Assembly: GCF_019104945.1 (NCBI RefSeq)
Contig: NZ_JAHRWW010000001.1
Coordinates: 62,001-126,000, forward strand
Direction: 5' to 3'
From: Thermomonas sp.
GTDB taxonomy: Bacteria; Pseudomonadota; Gammaproteobacteria; Xanthomonadales; Xanthomonadaceae
Length of the DNA: 64,000 bases
Program-made: the position numbers and the translations under genes
Notes under the pieces: model-generated
Database searches by the model: none
Told to the model about the DNA's origin: nothing
Seen by the model: the letters and a program-made list of their open reading frames with translations, nothing else
Shown here: piece after piece, positions 37,409 to 46,492 of the stretch
Layout of the letters: each line of letters opens with the position of its first letter
Position numbering within the stretch: the stretch's first letter is position 1

Positions 37409-38686
37409 ATGCACCTGCCTGCCTGCCCGCACCCGGCCCCCGTACTGATTGGTTTCAGCGGGGGGCTTGATTCCACCGTCTTACTGCATTTGCTGGCCCA
37501 GCAAGCCAGCTTGCGTGTGCATGGGCTGCGTGCCTTGCACGTGCATCACGGCCTGCACCCCGATGCCAACCACTGGGCCGCGCACTGCGAACAGCTGTGC
37601 GCCGCGCTGCGCATTCCATTCCAAATTATTCGCGTCACGGTTCCAGCAAACAGCGGCCTTGGGCTGGAAGCGGCAGCGCGTGAGGCACGCCATGCCGCGT
37701 TTACACACGCGCTGCAAGATGGCGAGGTGTTAGCGCTGGCCCACCACCAAGACGATCAGGCCGAAACCTTTCTGCTGCGCGCTCTGCGCGGCGCTGGTTG
37801 CGACGGGCTGGCGGCGATGCGGCCGTGGCGTCGCTATGCACAAGGCTGGTTATGGCGGCCTCTGCTGCAACACCCACGCGCCGCACTGCGGGCGTATGCC
37901 AACGCGCATGGCTTGCCATGGATCGAAGACCCCAGTAATGCCAGTAGCGACTTTGATCGCAATTTTCTACGCAATATCGTGCTGCCACATTTCGCCGAAC
38001 GCTGGCCGCAGGCCACGCGCGGCTTGGCGCGCAGCGCTACGTTGTGCGCTGAAGCGTCAGACCTTTTGTTGCAAGAAGATACCGCAGCGCTCGCCCATGT
38101 TCAGCGCGCCCCAGACGCACTGGAGATTGCAGCTTTGCAGCCGCTTTCGCCAACACGCCGCAGCCGTGTACTGCGCGCTTGGATCAATGCGCTTGCACTG
38201 CCACCACTTCCGCAGCAAGGTGTGCAGCAGATTGAACGCGCCTTACTGCACGCCGAAGAGGACGCGCAGGCCCGCTTTCGTTGGCAAGATGTCTGCGTGC
38301 AGCGCTGGCGCGGCCTGCTCTATGTCTATCGCCTCACCCCAGTGCTCCCCGAAGACTGGGCCTGTACGTGGGATGGCGCGCAGCCGCTGCTACTTCCCTC
38401 CGGTACCACGCTTTCGCTACACGGCGCGGCGCGATTTGATGCCGCGCTGCGCGTGCATGCGCGCCAAGGTGGAGAGCGCATCCTACTGCCCAAACGCGCA
38501 CATTCGCATAGCCTTAAGCACGTACTGCAAACCTGCGCCATCCCACCGTGGCAGCGCGAACGCCTACCCTTACTCAGCGCCGCCGACGGCACGCTGCTGG
38601 CCGCTGGCGATCAAATTCTCTCCGCGACGCTCACAACTTGGCTAAAAAACCACGGTGCTCACCTTTCTTGGCAGAGCCTGCCGTAA
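37409..38686 (+). CDS. tilS: tRNA(Ile)-lysidine synthase
   Basis: Modifies C34 of the CAU-anticodon tRNA-Ile to lysidine so that it reads AUA. 425 residues. The ATP-pyrophosphatase PP-loop is S17-G-G-L-D-S22, followed by LHVHHGLHPDAN and HHQDDQAETFLLRALRGAG. The substrate-binding domain and a TilS C-terminal domain (from about 350) are present. Confidence 0.96.
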   Translation: MHLPACPHPAPVLIGFSGGLDSTVLLHLLAQQASLRVHGLRALHVHHGLHPDANHWAAHCEQLCAALRIPFQIIRVTVPANSGLGLEAAAREARHAAFTHALQDGEVLALAHHQDDQAETFLLRALRGAGCDGLAAMRPWRRYAQGWLWRPLLQHPRAALRAYANAHGLPWIEDPSNASSDFDRNFLRNIVLPHFAERWPQATRGLARSATLCAEASDLLLQEDTAALAHVQRAPDALEIAALQPLSPTRRSRVLRAWINALALPPLPQQGVQQIERALLHAEEDAQARFRWQDVCVQRWRGLLYVYRLTPVLPEDWACTWDGAQPLLLPSGTTLSLHGAARFDAALRVHARQGGERILLPKRAHSHSLKHVLQTCAIPPWQRERLPLLSAADGTLLAAGDQILSATLTTWLKNHGAHLSWQSLP

Positions 38687-38695
38687 ACTTGCTGC

Positions 38696-38965
38696 ATGGC
38701 CAAGAAAACTCCCCAAGAAGACGTCTCGCCGGTAGCCGATTTTGAGCAGTCGATGCAATCACTGGAAGACCTTGTTGATCAAATGGAAAGCGGCGATATG
38801 AGCTTGGAGCAATCACTCGCCGCTTACGAGCGCGGTGTTGGGCTGTACCGTCGCTGCCAAACCGCACTGGAACAAGCCGAACTGCGCGTGCGCCAGCTAA
38901 GCGACCCCGCCAAACCTGAGCAAGCCAGCGACTTTGACGATCTTCATGACAGCACCCCATTCTGA
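38696..38965 (+). CDS. xseB: Exodeoxyribonuclease VII small subunit
   Basis: Small helical subunit of exonuclease VII, 89 residues. The family core is [20 protein letters not shown] then [19 protein letters not shown]. It overlaps the ispA start by 20 bases, a common xseB-ispA coupling. The large subunit xseA is not in this window. Confidence 0.95.
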   Translation: MAKKTPQEDVSPVADFEQSMQSLEDLVDQMESGDMSLEQSLAAYERGVGLYRRCQTALEQAELRVRQLSDPAKPEQASDFDDLHDSTPF

Positions 38966-39827
38966 CTTTAGCCACTGGCAGGTGCGGGCCGAAGCCGCGC
39001 TCGATGCTGCACTCCCCTCCGTTTCCACCGCCCCGCAGCGCCTGCACGCGGCGATGCGCCATGGCGCACTGAACGGCGGTAAGCGCATGCGTCCACTGTT
39101 GGTGTATGCCACCGGCAGCGCGCTGGGCGCTCCGCTTGAATCACTCGACGCAGCCGCCACCGCAGTGGAGCTGATGCACTGTTATTCGCTGATCCACGAC
39201 GACCTTCCAGCCATGGACGACGACGCCCTGCGCCGCGGCCAGCCCACAGTGCATATTGCCTTTGATGAAGCCACGGCCATTCTTGCGGGGGATGCGCTGC
39301 AAACACTGGCATTTGAACTACTTGCCACCGGGCCGCAGCCAAACGCGCAGAAAGTCGCCATGCTCACCGAGCTTGCCCGCGCCTCTGGTGTCGCAGGTAT
39401 GTGCGGCGGGCAGGCCTTGGACATGGATGCAACCGGTCAACAAATTACGCTTGCGCAGCTAGAGCAGCTGCACCGGCTTAAAACCGGCGCGCTACTGCGC
39501 TGTGCGGTGCGTCTTGGCGCGCTGGCGGCCCATGCCGCCGCTGAGCAGCAACAAGCGCTCGACCAGTATGCCAATGCGCTTGGGCTGGCGTTTCAAATTA
39601 AAGACGACCTACTGGATATTGAAGGCGACGCCGCCACCTTGGGCAAAACTGCGGGCAAAGATGCCGAACAAGATAAGGCCACCTTCCCCGCGTTGATCGG
39701 CATTGACGCCAGCCGCGCACGGTTACGCGCACTGGATGATGGAATGCACGCGGCACTGGCTGAGTTGAATGTCGATACTGCAGCGCTTGCGCAGCTCGCT
39801 AGGCAGGTCGTTGCACGCAACCATTAG
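38946..39827 (+). CDS. ispA: Farnesyl diphosphate synthase / polyprenyl synthetase
   Basis: Condenses IPP with DMAPP and GPP to give FPP, the precursor for UppS and quinone side chains. It has 293 residues from the ATG at 38946. The first aspartate-rich motif is [15 protein letters not shown] and the second is [25 protein letters not shown] and GQALDM are also typical. Product length is assigned from family and neighbourhood. Confidence 0.95.
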   Translation: MTAPHSDFSHWQVRAEAALDAALPSVSTAPQRLHAAMRHGALNGGKRMRPLLVYATGSALGAPLESLDAAATAVELMHCYSLIHDDLPAMDDDALRRGQPTVHIAFDEATAILAGDALQTLAFELLATGPQPNAQKVAMLTELARASGVAGMCGGQALDMDATGQQITLAQLEQLHRLKTGALLRCAVRLGALAAHAAAEQQQALDQYANALGLAFQIKDDLLDIEGDAATLGKTAGKDAEQDKATFPALIGIDASRARLRALDDGMHAALAELNVDTAALAQLARQVVARNH

Positions 39828-39837
39828 CCCTGTATAC

Positions 39838-39868
39838 AAAAAGCCAGCGGAATGAACGCTGGCTTTTT
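39838..39868 (+). terminator. Bidirectional rho-independent terminator
   Basis: AAAAAGCCAGCG, a 7-base loop and CGCTGGCTTTTT form a stem flanked by A and T runs. It serves ispA on the plus strand and the convergent DUF4870 gene on the minus strand. Confidence 0.95.
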
Positions 39869-39891
39869 GCCGTAACCAACACGTGTGTTGA

Positions 39892-40314
39892 TTATTTAAT
39901 AAAGCGAATCGTAAACGGATAACGGTACGCCGTTCCTTCGTGCGCCTTAATCGACGCGATGATAATGAACACCAGAGCGGCCAGACCAATCAACCCCATG
40001 ATCGGCGCGATAATAATAAAGCCGATAAACAGAGTCACCACGCCGAGGATGGTCAAAGCCACCATAATCGCCGCGATCATGATGCTGAAATTCAGCGCCT
40101 CTTTCGCCTGATCCACCACAAACGGCATTTGATCTTTCTTGATCTGCCAAATAATGAGCGGCCCCACGATGCTGCCAAGACTTCCGGCCCAGCCCGCCGT
40201 GATGATCCCACCCACCAAGATAGACAGGTGCGCAAACATCGCCCACATGCGTTCTTCCGAATTTGGCGTGCCTACCGGTGGTGGTGGCGATTGTGTGACG
40301 TCATTTAGATCCAT
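39892..40314 (-). CDS. DUF4870 domain membrane protein
   Basis: A small inner-membrane protein of 140 residues. The start at 40314 is chosen because AGGAG lies 7 bases upstream. A short Pro-rich N-terminal tail is followed by the DUF4870 core: RMWAMFAHLSILVG, a hydrophobic helix, the linker QIKKDQMPFVVDQAKEALNF, then two more hydrophobic helices. This is the Tic20-like arrangement of three to four helices. The function is unknown in bacteria. It ends at a shared terminator. Confidence 0.88.
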   Translation of the reverse strand: MDLNDVTQSPPPPVGTPNSEERMWAMFAHLSILVGGIITAGWAGSLGSIVGPLIIWQIKKDQMPFVVDQAKEALNFSIMIAAIMVALTILGVVTLFIGFIIIAPIMGLIGLAALVFIIIASIKAHEGTAYRYPFTIRFIK

Positions 40315-40378
40315 GTGTGCACTCCTATAAGTGAAAGGCAACTTCTAACACGAATGCGTAAATTTATACAGATTTTTG

Positions 40379-41539
40379 TCAGCTTGTGCGCAATAAACCC
40401 GACAACGGCGAAAGCCCGATACTCTCTGGAAATACTGACCGCGCAAGCACACTGGCATCTAGGGCAAAGTGGTCACGCAACACCCCTTTGAACATCGCAC
40501 GCATATCGGTGGTCGCCAAAAGGTCGCGCCCATCATTGAGCTGCGCGCGACCAAGCCCCGGCCAGTCACCAGCAATGCGCCCACCGTTGACCGCACCTCC
40601 GGCAAGAAAGGCTGCACCACCGGTACCGTGGTCGGTGCCACCAGTGCCGTTGATTGCGGCTGTGCGCCCAAATTCGGTAACCACTGCCACCACAGTTTTC
40701 TGCCAGATCGGCGCAGCGTCTGCGTGAAACACTTGCAGACCCGCATCGAGCTCGGCCAGTTTACGGTTGAGCACGGTGAGCTGGCCGCCGTGGGTATCCC
40801 AACCTGTGTCTTCTACAAACCCAATGCGCGGGCCGTTGGGCGCAGCCATAAATTTGGCCGCTGCGGCCATGGCCTGCGGTAATGCAAACGCGGGGGTTTT
40901 ATCCTTTCCTGCGGCCATCGCTTCCATGCGTGGATCGATTTCGGAAAATGTACTGGCGAGCGTTGTATCGGCCGCATAAAGTTGCTGCAACTGCTGCCAA
41001 AGAATCGGATCAAGCCCTTTGGCCAGCGGTGGCGACCACGTAGTAACGTCACCGGCACCGCGCATGGCCAACGGCATGACAGCCGCCAGCGCCAGCCCGT
41101 TACTACCCGGCATAGCCGCCACACAGCGATTCAGCCAACCGCTATTACCACTACTGCCGCTGCTACCGTTTTCTACACAGTCTTGCGCTTCAAAATGCGA
41201 ACGCTGACGGTATGGTGGCGCCACAGCGACCACCGGCAACAATTGTTTTTGTGCGAAAAGCTCAGCAGCAAAACCCAGCTTGCCGTGCAAGGCAAAATCC
41301 GCATTCAAATGTAGCGCTTCAGGCTGAGATGGTTGATGCACGAAGTCGCCACGCAGCGCGGCAAACGCTGGGTCACCGAGTGGTTGCAGCGCGTGCAGCC
41401 CATCTAAACCGCCGCGCAGTAGCACCAACAAAAACCGTGTATCCGATGGAGCCGAAGCGGCCACAGCAAACTTCGGCAACGCCGTGCAGGCCAACGCAGC
41501 CGCACCACCGGCTAGGAAATGGCGTCGATCCAGTTTCAT
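40379..41539 (-). CDS. DUF1501 family protein, Tat-exported
   Basis: 386 residues. The ATG at 41539 follows GAGGG and begins MKLDRRHFLAGGAAAL, a twin-arginine signal peptide (RRHFLAG), so the protein is exported folded. The mature part is a DUF1501 domain (FLLVLLRGGLDGLHALQPLG at the start, VVAVVTEFGRTAAINGTGGT near 280, DHGTGGAAFLAGG), related to the alkaline phosphatase/sulfatase fold. It is directly downstream of, and one base from, a DUF1800 gene. The two families are almost always paired, and the biochemical role is not established. Confidence 0.9.
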   Translation of the reverse strand: MKLDRRHFLAGGAAALACTALPKFAVAASAPSDTRFLLVLLRGGLDGLHALQPLGDPAFAALRGDFVHQPSQPEALHLNADFALHGKLGFAAELFAQKQLLPVVAVAPPYRQRSHFEAQDCVENGSSGSSGNSGWLNRCVAAMPGSNGLALAAVMPLAMRGAGDVTTWSPPLAKGLDPILWQQLQQLYAADTTLASTFSEIDPRMEAMAAGKDKTPAFALPQAMAAAAKFMAAPNGPRIGFVEDTGWDTHGGQLTVLNRKLAELDAGLQVFHADAAPIWQKTVVAVVTEFGRTAAINGTGGTDHGTGGAAFLAGGAVNGGRIAGDWPGLGRAQLNDGRDLLATTDMRAMFKGVLRDHFALDASVLARSVFPESIGLSPLSGLLRTS

Positions 41540-41540
41540 G

Positions 41541-42965
41541 TCATGCCCTCCATTGGAATATCGGGCTTGCCAGCAGCAGCGCCACGCCCTGCTGTACCGA
41601 TTCTGCGCGCCGCAAAGCCGCCGTCGTCTGCCCATCCACACGCTCGCCTAACGCCGCCGCGGCCAGTCGCAGCGGCGTTAGGCCATCCACCGTCTGCAGG
41701 CGATCAGCCAACGTTTGTGCGGCCTGCACGCGCTTAAACAGCGCATCTGGCCCGCCCCAATCGGCGGCAACATCACCAAACCCCGCTGGCGAACGTGGCT
41801 GAAACACGGGCTGCCCAAGCTGGGCCTGCAGCCGTAGCGACACCGTCAGTGTTGGCCTATCGTCAAGACCGCAAGCACGCAGTGCCGACATGCAAAAATC
41901 ATCCGGTGTTTTGAACTTGCACCCTGCATCCGTCCACGCCAACGGATGCTCCAGCATCGTGCGACAGACCTGCGCAATGTCACCGCCTGTGGTTTGCCAA
42001 GTGCGCGCCATCTGCGCAACCAAATCGGCCGGAGGTTCGTCGGCAACAAAATGCCGCGCCAATTTCAATGACAGATGATGCGCGGTTGCAGGGTGCACTG
42101 CGAAGTCACGCAAAATAGCCACACCCTGCGCTTCGCCTTGCTGCCGGTAGGACTGTCCCAACACATGCCGCACACCCGGCTCGTGTGCAAACCCACGAAA
42201 GACAAACCCCTCTTCCGTTGCGTCGTTGGGCCGGGACACGCTCCAGCCTGTAATCGCCTTGGCAAATTCGACGACGTCGTCTTGGCTGTACCCCGCATTC
42301 ACACCCAGCGTATGCAGTTCCATGATCTCGCGGGCTAAATTTTCATTGAGCCCACGCTGTCGCGCCTTGGGGTTTTTCTCAGCTCGACGCGCCGCACGCT
42401 GCGCAAATTTCGAATCACGGCCTATCGACTGCGCATTATCCAAATACAACAACATGCCGGGGTGCCGTTCTACCGCCAGCAAAAGGTCTGCGAAGCGCCC
42501 CGTTGCATGCGGGCGAATGGCTTCGCGCTCCATGGGGGCAGCAAACAGCGCGGCAATGCGCTTATCTATCGAAATAGCGAAATGGTTCGACCAAAAGCGC
42601 ACCAGCCGCTCGCGAAAGCTGACCGCACTGGTAACCGCAACGCCCTGCCGCAGCACGAGTTCGTTTTGTAAGGCCTGGCGTAGCGCATTGCGCCCGCCAA
42701 CGCGCTTGGGTTCCACATTTGTATCTGCAGCGCCCTCTGCTGCCGCCGTGCGCTCGCGCGCTTGCCGCCGCTGCTGCTGTATCTGCGCATAAAGCCGCAG
42801 ATACGCCGCACTTGATGGCAGGTCATTAAAAGCCTCAAGCGCGGGTGCTGGTGCTAATTGCATCCGCAGCCAGCCGCGTGGGTCTTGGCCTATGGTTGCA
42901 AGTTCGTCTTCGCGTGCGCCTAATCCAAACCGATTCGCCGCTGTTACCGCCTGCTGGGTCACCAT
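41541..42965 (-). CDS. DUF1800 family protein
   Basis: 474 residues from the ATG at 42965 (GGAG 8 bases upstream). The typical start is AANRFGLGAREDELA. Diagnostic blocks are RFWSNHFAISIDK, NENLAREIMELHTLGVNAGYSQDDV and FVADEPPADLVAQMARTW. It has no clear signal peptide or catalytic motif. It is translationally close to the Tat-exported DUF1501 protein and presumably works with it. Confidence 0.9.
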   Translation of the reverse strand: MVTQQAVTAANRFGLGAREDELATIGQDPRGWLRMQLAPAPALEAFNDLPSSAAYLRLYAQIQQQRRQARERTAAAEGAADTNVEPKRVGGRNALRQALQNELVLRQGVAVTSAVSFRERLVRFWSNHFAISIDKRIAALFAAPMEREAIRPHATGRFADLLLAVERHPGMLLYLDNAQSIGRDSKFAQRAARRAEKNPKARQRGLNENLAREIMELHTLGVNAGYSQDDVVEFAKAITGWSVSRPNDATEEGFVFRGFAHEPGVRHVLGQSYRQQGEAQGVAILRDFAVHPATAHHLSLKLARHFVADEPPADLVAQMARTWQTTGGDIAQVCRTMLEHPLAWTDAGCKFKTPDDFCMSALRACGLDDRPTLTVSLRLQAQLGQPVFQPRSPAGFGDVAADWGGPDALFKRVQAAQTLADRLQTVDGLTPLRLAAAALGERVDGQTTAALRRAESVQQGVALLLASPIFQWRA

Positions 42966-43024
42966 GGTGCTGCTCCACAAGGAACAGAGCTACTAACGTC
43001 ACTGCGCAGCTTTGGTTGACGCGC

Positions 43025-44398
43025 TTAGCCGTTTCCTGCCACCGTCATTTTGCCGATCAAAATGGAGCCGGTGCGAACGTGTGAACGCAGGTCAATATCG
43101 CTGCCTACCGTTTCAATATCGGCAAACATTGCCTTGAGGTTCCCCGCAATGGTGATGCCATCTACCGGATAGGCAATTTCGCCATGTTCAATCCAGAACC
43201 CGGCCGCGCCACGCGAGTAGTCGCCGGTGATCATATTCACCCCTTGCCCCATTAGTTCGGTGACCAGCAGGCCGCGCTGCATCGCTTTGATTTGTGAAGC
43301 CAGATCACCTGCATTGCTTTTGACCTGAAGGTTATGCACGCCGCCAGCGTTGGCGGTGGTGACAAGCCCAAGCTTGCGCGCCGAATAGCTGCCAAGGATG
43401 TAGCGCGAAACGATGCCATCTTCGACCAAGGGCGATTGCCGCGTTGCCACACCTTCGGCGTCGAATGCGGCCGAACGAAAGCCGCGCAGCAGGAAGGGAT
43501 TTTCTTCAATACCAAACCACGCTGGGAAGACCTGCGTGCCGACGCTATCCAACAGAAAACTGGCGCGTCGATACAGCGCACCGCCCGACACCGCGCCCAG
43601 ATAGCTGCCAATCAACGAACGCGCCATTTCTGCACTAAACAGCACCGGCACCTGACCGGTGGGAAGCTGACGCGGATTCAGCCGCGCTAGCGTGCGCTGG
43701 GCCGCTTTCAGGCCAATGGCGGAAGGGGTTTCAAGGTCTGATTGCGCCAGCGCCACGCTAAACCAGCCGTCGCGCTGCATAGCATCGCCCTCACCCGCGA
43801 TCAGCGCGCAGCCAGCGCTGTACGAAGTGGCACGTTCCGCACCAAGAAAGCCGTGTGAATTGGCGTACACACTGAGTGAAGCATTGGCATTCATCGAGGC
43901 ACCATCGGAATTTCCGATCCGTGCGTCTTGCTCACGTCCTGCGGCTTCACAGGCCAGCGCAAAGTCGATGGCGCGGTCGGCGTCAAAGGGCTGCGGGTGC
44001 CAGCTATCAAATTCACGCAAAGTGCTGGCCATCAGTGCTGCATCGGCCAAGCCCGCGCAGGGGTCGTTCTCGGTGTGCCGGGCAATGGCACAGGCTTGTG
44101 CAACGGTGGCGGCCAAGCTGTCTTCGCGCAGATCGGCGGTGCTGGCACTGCCTTTGCGCTGGCCAAAATAGACCGTGATCCCCACGCTGCGGTCGCGGGT
44201 GGCTTCTACCGTTTCCACATCGCCCATGCGCACATTGACGGCAAGCCCGGCATCTTCATTGCAGACCACCTCACACTGGTTAGCCCCTGCTGCGCGCGCC
44301 TGCGCAAGCAGATGCTGAGCCACGCTGGAAAGACGCGCCAAGCGCGGCTGGCTATCATCAGACGGGCTGGAAGAAAGTTCAGTTACAGACATGTTCAA
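43025..44398 (-). CDS. pmbA: Metalloprotease TldE (PmbA)
   Basis: Subunit of the TldD/TldE protease that processes microcin-type peptides and degrades CcdA in E. coli. It has 457 residues. It lacks the HExxxH motif, which is on TldD, but shows the TldE fold ([24 protein letters not shown] near the N terminus, [20 protein letters not shown] near the C terminus). A TTG start at 44398 is best supported by AGGA 7 bases upstream. An ATG two codons later (44392) is the alternative. It is divergent from darP with almost no gap. Confidence 0.93.
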   Translation of the reverse strand: MNMSVTELSSSPSDDSQPRLARLSSVAQHLLAQARAAGANQCEVVCNEDAGLAVNVRMGDVETVEATRDRSVGITVYFGQRKGSASTADLREDSLAATVAQACAIARHTENDPCAGLADAALMASTLREFDSWHPQPFDADRAIDFALACEAAGREQDARIGNSDGASMNANASLSVYANSHGFLGAERATSYSAGCALIAGEGDAMQRDGWFSVALAQSDLETPSAIGLKAAQRTLARLNPRQLPTGQVPVLFSAEMARSLIGSYLGAVSGGALYRRASFLLDSVGTQVFPAWFGIEENPFLLRGFRSAAFDAEGVATRQSPLVEDGIVSRYILGSYSARKLGLVTTANAGGVHNLQVKSNAGDLASQIKAMQRGLLVTELMGQGVNMITGDYSRGAAGFWIEHGEIAYPVDGITIAGNLKAMFADIETVGSDIDLRSHVRTGSILIGKMTVAGNG

Positions 44399-44415
44399 TG
44401 GCTTATCCTGTAGGG

Positions 44416-44997
44416 ATGCGAGGACGTGACGAAGACACCGGAGAGTACTTTAGCCCCAGCCGCAGCGCGCAACGCCGCGCCGCGCTGGATGTATTGGCCT
44501 TGGGCGAACAGTTGGTAGAACAAACCGCTGCGCAGCTGGACAAGCTGCCGCTGCCCGAAGATTTGCTGCCGCATATTCGCGAAACGCAAAGGATGACCTC
44601 CTACGGCGCGCGTAAGCGGCAGTTGGCCTTTCTGGCCAAGCAAATGCGCAAGCTGGACAACGAAGTGCTGGATGCGATCCGCGATGCATTGGCAAGCGAC
44701 GGCGAAAACGCGCGCCGCGAAATCGCCGCACTGCACCGCGCTGAAGCACTGCGCGAAGCACTGCTGGGCGAAGATGGCGACGCCGCGTTGACTGCGCTGC
44801 TGGCCGACCACCCACAGGCCGACCGACAGAAACTGCGCCAACTGGTGCGCAACAGCCACGATGAGCGTGCGAAGAACAAGCCCCCGCGCGCGTTCCGCGA
44901 GCTGTTTAAGCTGCTGCGTGACCTGCTGACGCAACCGGCTGATGCCGATACGGAGCAAGTGGACGACGCGTCGGACGAAGACGAACTGCACGACTAA
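44416..44997 (+). CDS. darP: Ribosome-associated protein DarP (YjgA)
   Basis: A 50S assembly factor of about 193 residues. The helical domain has the family blocks [17 protein letters not shown], the [15 protein letters not shown] segment, and [17 protein letters not shown]. It ends in an acidic tail ([11 protein letters not shown]). I chose the ATG at 44416 ([15 protein letters not shown]), which matches how I recall this family starting in related genera. An ATG at 44398 would add six residues and overlap the divergent tldE start. Neither has a clear Shine-Dalgarno. Confidence 0.9.
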   Translation: MRGRDEDTGEYFSPSRSAQRRAALDVLALGEQLVEQTAAQLDKLPLPEDLLPHIRETQRMTSYGARKRQLAFLAKQMRKLDNEVLDAIRDALASDGENARREIAALHRAEALREALLGEDGDAALTALLADHPQADRQKLRQLVRNSHDERAKNKPPRAFRELFKLLRDLLTQPADADTEQVDDASDEDELHD

Positions 44998-45009
44998 TTC
45001 ACCCACCCG

Positions 45010-46452
45010 TTAACCCGCTTGGGTGCCGCCAACGGTAATTTCCGAGATCAGCAGCGAGGGCTGGCCTACGCCTACCGGCACGCTCTGCCCGTCTTTACCG
45101 CAGATCCCCACGCCGTCGTCTAGGGCTAAGTCGTGGCCGATCATGCTCACTTTTTGCATGGTTTCTGGGCCATTGCCAATTAAGGTAGCGCCCTTGACTG
45201 GCGCGGTGATTTTTCCGTCTTCGATCAAATACGCTTCGGTGGCGGAAAACACGTATTTTCCGCTGGTGATGTCCACCTGACCGCCGCCGAAGTTCACCGC
45301 GTATAGGCCCTTTTTCACCGATCGGATCATCTCTTCCGGGTCGTGCGTACCGGCACGCATATAGGTATTGGTCATGCGCGGCATCACCAAATTTGCGAAC
45401 GACTCGCGCCGCCCATTGCCGGTGGGCGCCATGCCCATCAAACGGGCATTGTGGGTGTCTTGCATATAGCCCACCAGCACACCGTCTTCGATCAATGTGG
45501 TGCACTGGCTCGGTGTGCCTTCATCGTCGATATTGAGCGAGCCGCGCCGCCCCTCTAATGTGCCGTCATCGACAATCGTGACGCCCTTCGCAGCCACCTG
45601 CTGCCCCAAGCGCCCGGCATAGGTGGAAGTGCCTTTGCGGTTGAAGTCGCCTTCCAACCCATGCCCCACCGCTTCGTGCAGCAGCACGCCCGGCCAGCCG
45701 TGGCCCAGCACCACCGGCATCACGCCTGCGGGGGCGTCGATGGCCTGCAAATTGACCAACGCTTGGCGCAGAGCTTCGCGGGCAAATTTTTCCGGCTTGC
45801 CGTCGGCGAGTAATTCGGCATACCCATAGCGCCCACCGAAACCGGAGAACCCCGATTCACGGCGGCCGTTTTGTTCCACAATGACTTGGATATTCATCCG
45901 CACCAGCGGGCGCACGTCACCGGCCAAGATACCGTCACTACGCGCCACCAAAACAGTATCCACGCCGCCGGTAATGCTCACCATCACTTGCTGTACGCGC
46001 GGCTCCAATGTGCGCAGCAGCGCATCCACCTGCCGCAGCGCTTCGACCTTGGCCTCATTGCCCAGCGCATCAATCGGGTCCAGCGCCGGGTACAGGCCGC
46101 GCCCAGCCTCGCGCTGCAATGCGTGCGGCGCATGGCTGCGGCCATCACGGGCAATGGCGCGGGCCGACTGCGCGGCACCAATCAGCGCCTGCGCGTCGAG
46201 TTCGTCCGAATAGGCAAAACCGGTTTTTTCACCGGAGATTGCGCGCACACCTACACCTTGCTCGATGCTGTGCGAGCCGCTTTTGACGATGCCGTCTTCC
46301 ATGCTCCACGCTTCGCGGCGTGCATGCTGAAAATAGAGGTCGCCAAAATCAACACCCGGCCCCAGCAGCGCAGAAAACGCGCGATCTAGCGCGGCGCTAT
46401 CCAGCCCGGTGGGTATCAATAATTTTGATTCAGCTTGCGTCAGTGCATTCAT
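45010..46452 (-). CDS. tldD: Metalloprotease TldD
   Basis: Catalytic subunit of the TldD/TldE zinc protease, 480 residues. The metal-binding motif HEAVGHGLEGDFNRKGTS lies at about 258-275. The N-terminal glycine-rich part SIEQGVGVRAISGEKTGFAY and the C-terminal GICGKDGQSVPVGVGQP are typical. It lies downstream of yhdP on the same strand, separated from tldE by darP on the opposite strand, so the two partner genes are near each other but not in one operon. Confidence 0.96.
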   Translation of the reverse strand: MNALTQAESKLLIPTGLDSAALDRAFSALLGPGVDFGDLYFQHARREAWSMEDGIVKSGSHSIEQGVGVRAISGEKTGFAYSDELDAQALIGAAQSARAIARDGRSHAPHALQREAGRGLYPALDPIDALGNEAKVEALRQVDALLRTLEPRVQQVMVSITGGVDTVLVARSDGILAGDVRPLVRMNIQVIVEQNGRRESGFSGFGGRYGYAELLADGKPEKFAREALRQALVNLQAIDAPAGVMPVVLGHGWPGVLLHEAVGHGLEGDFNRKGTSTYAGRLGQQVAAKGVTIVDDGTLEGRRGSLNIDDEGTPSQCTTLIEDGVLVGYMQDTHNARLMGMAPTGNGRRESFANLVMPRMTNTYMRAGTHDPEEMIRSVKKGLYAVNFGGGQVDITSGKYVFSATEAYLIEDGKITAPVKGATLIGNGPETMQKVSMIGHDLALDDGVGICGKDGQSVPVGVGQPSLLISEITVGGTQAG

Positions 46453-46492
46453 GCCTATTCATCAACCAAAAAAGAAAGAAACTGCGTAGTGA

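Noticed and set aside
44998..45020. CACCC ... GGGTG hairpin between the convergent darP and tldD genes as a terminator
   Set aside because: Weak five-base stem with a long loop and no T tract on either strand.
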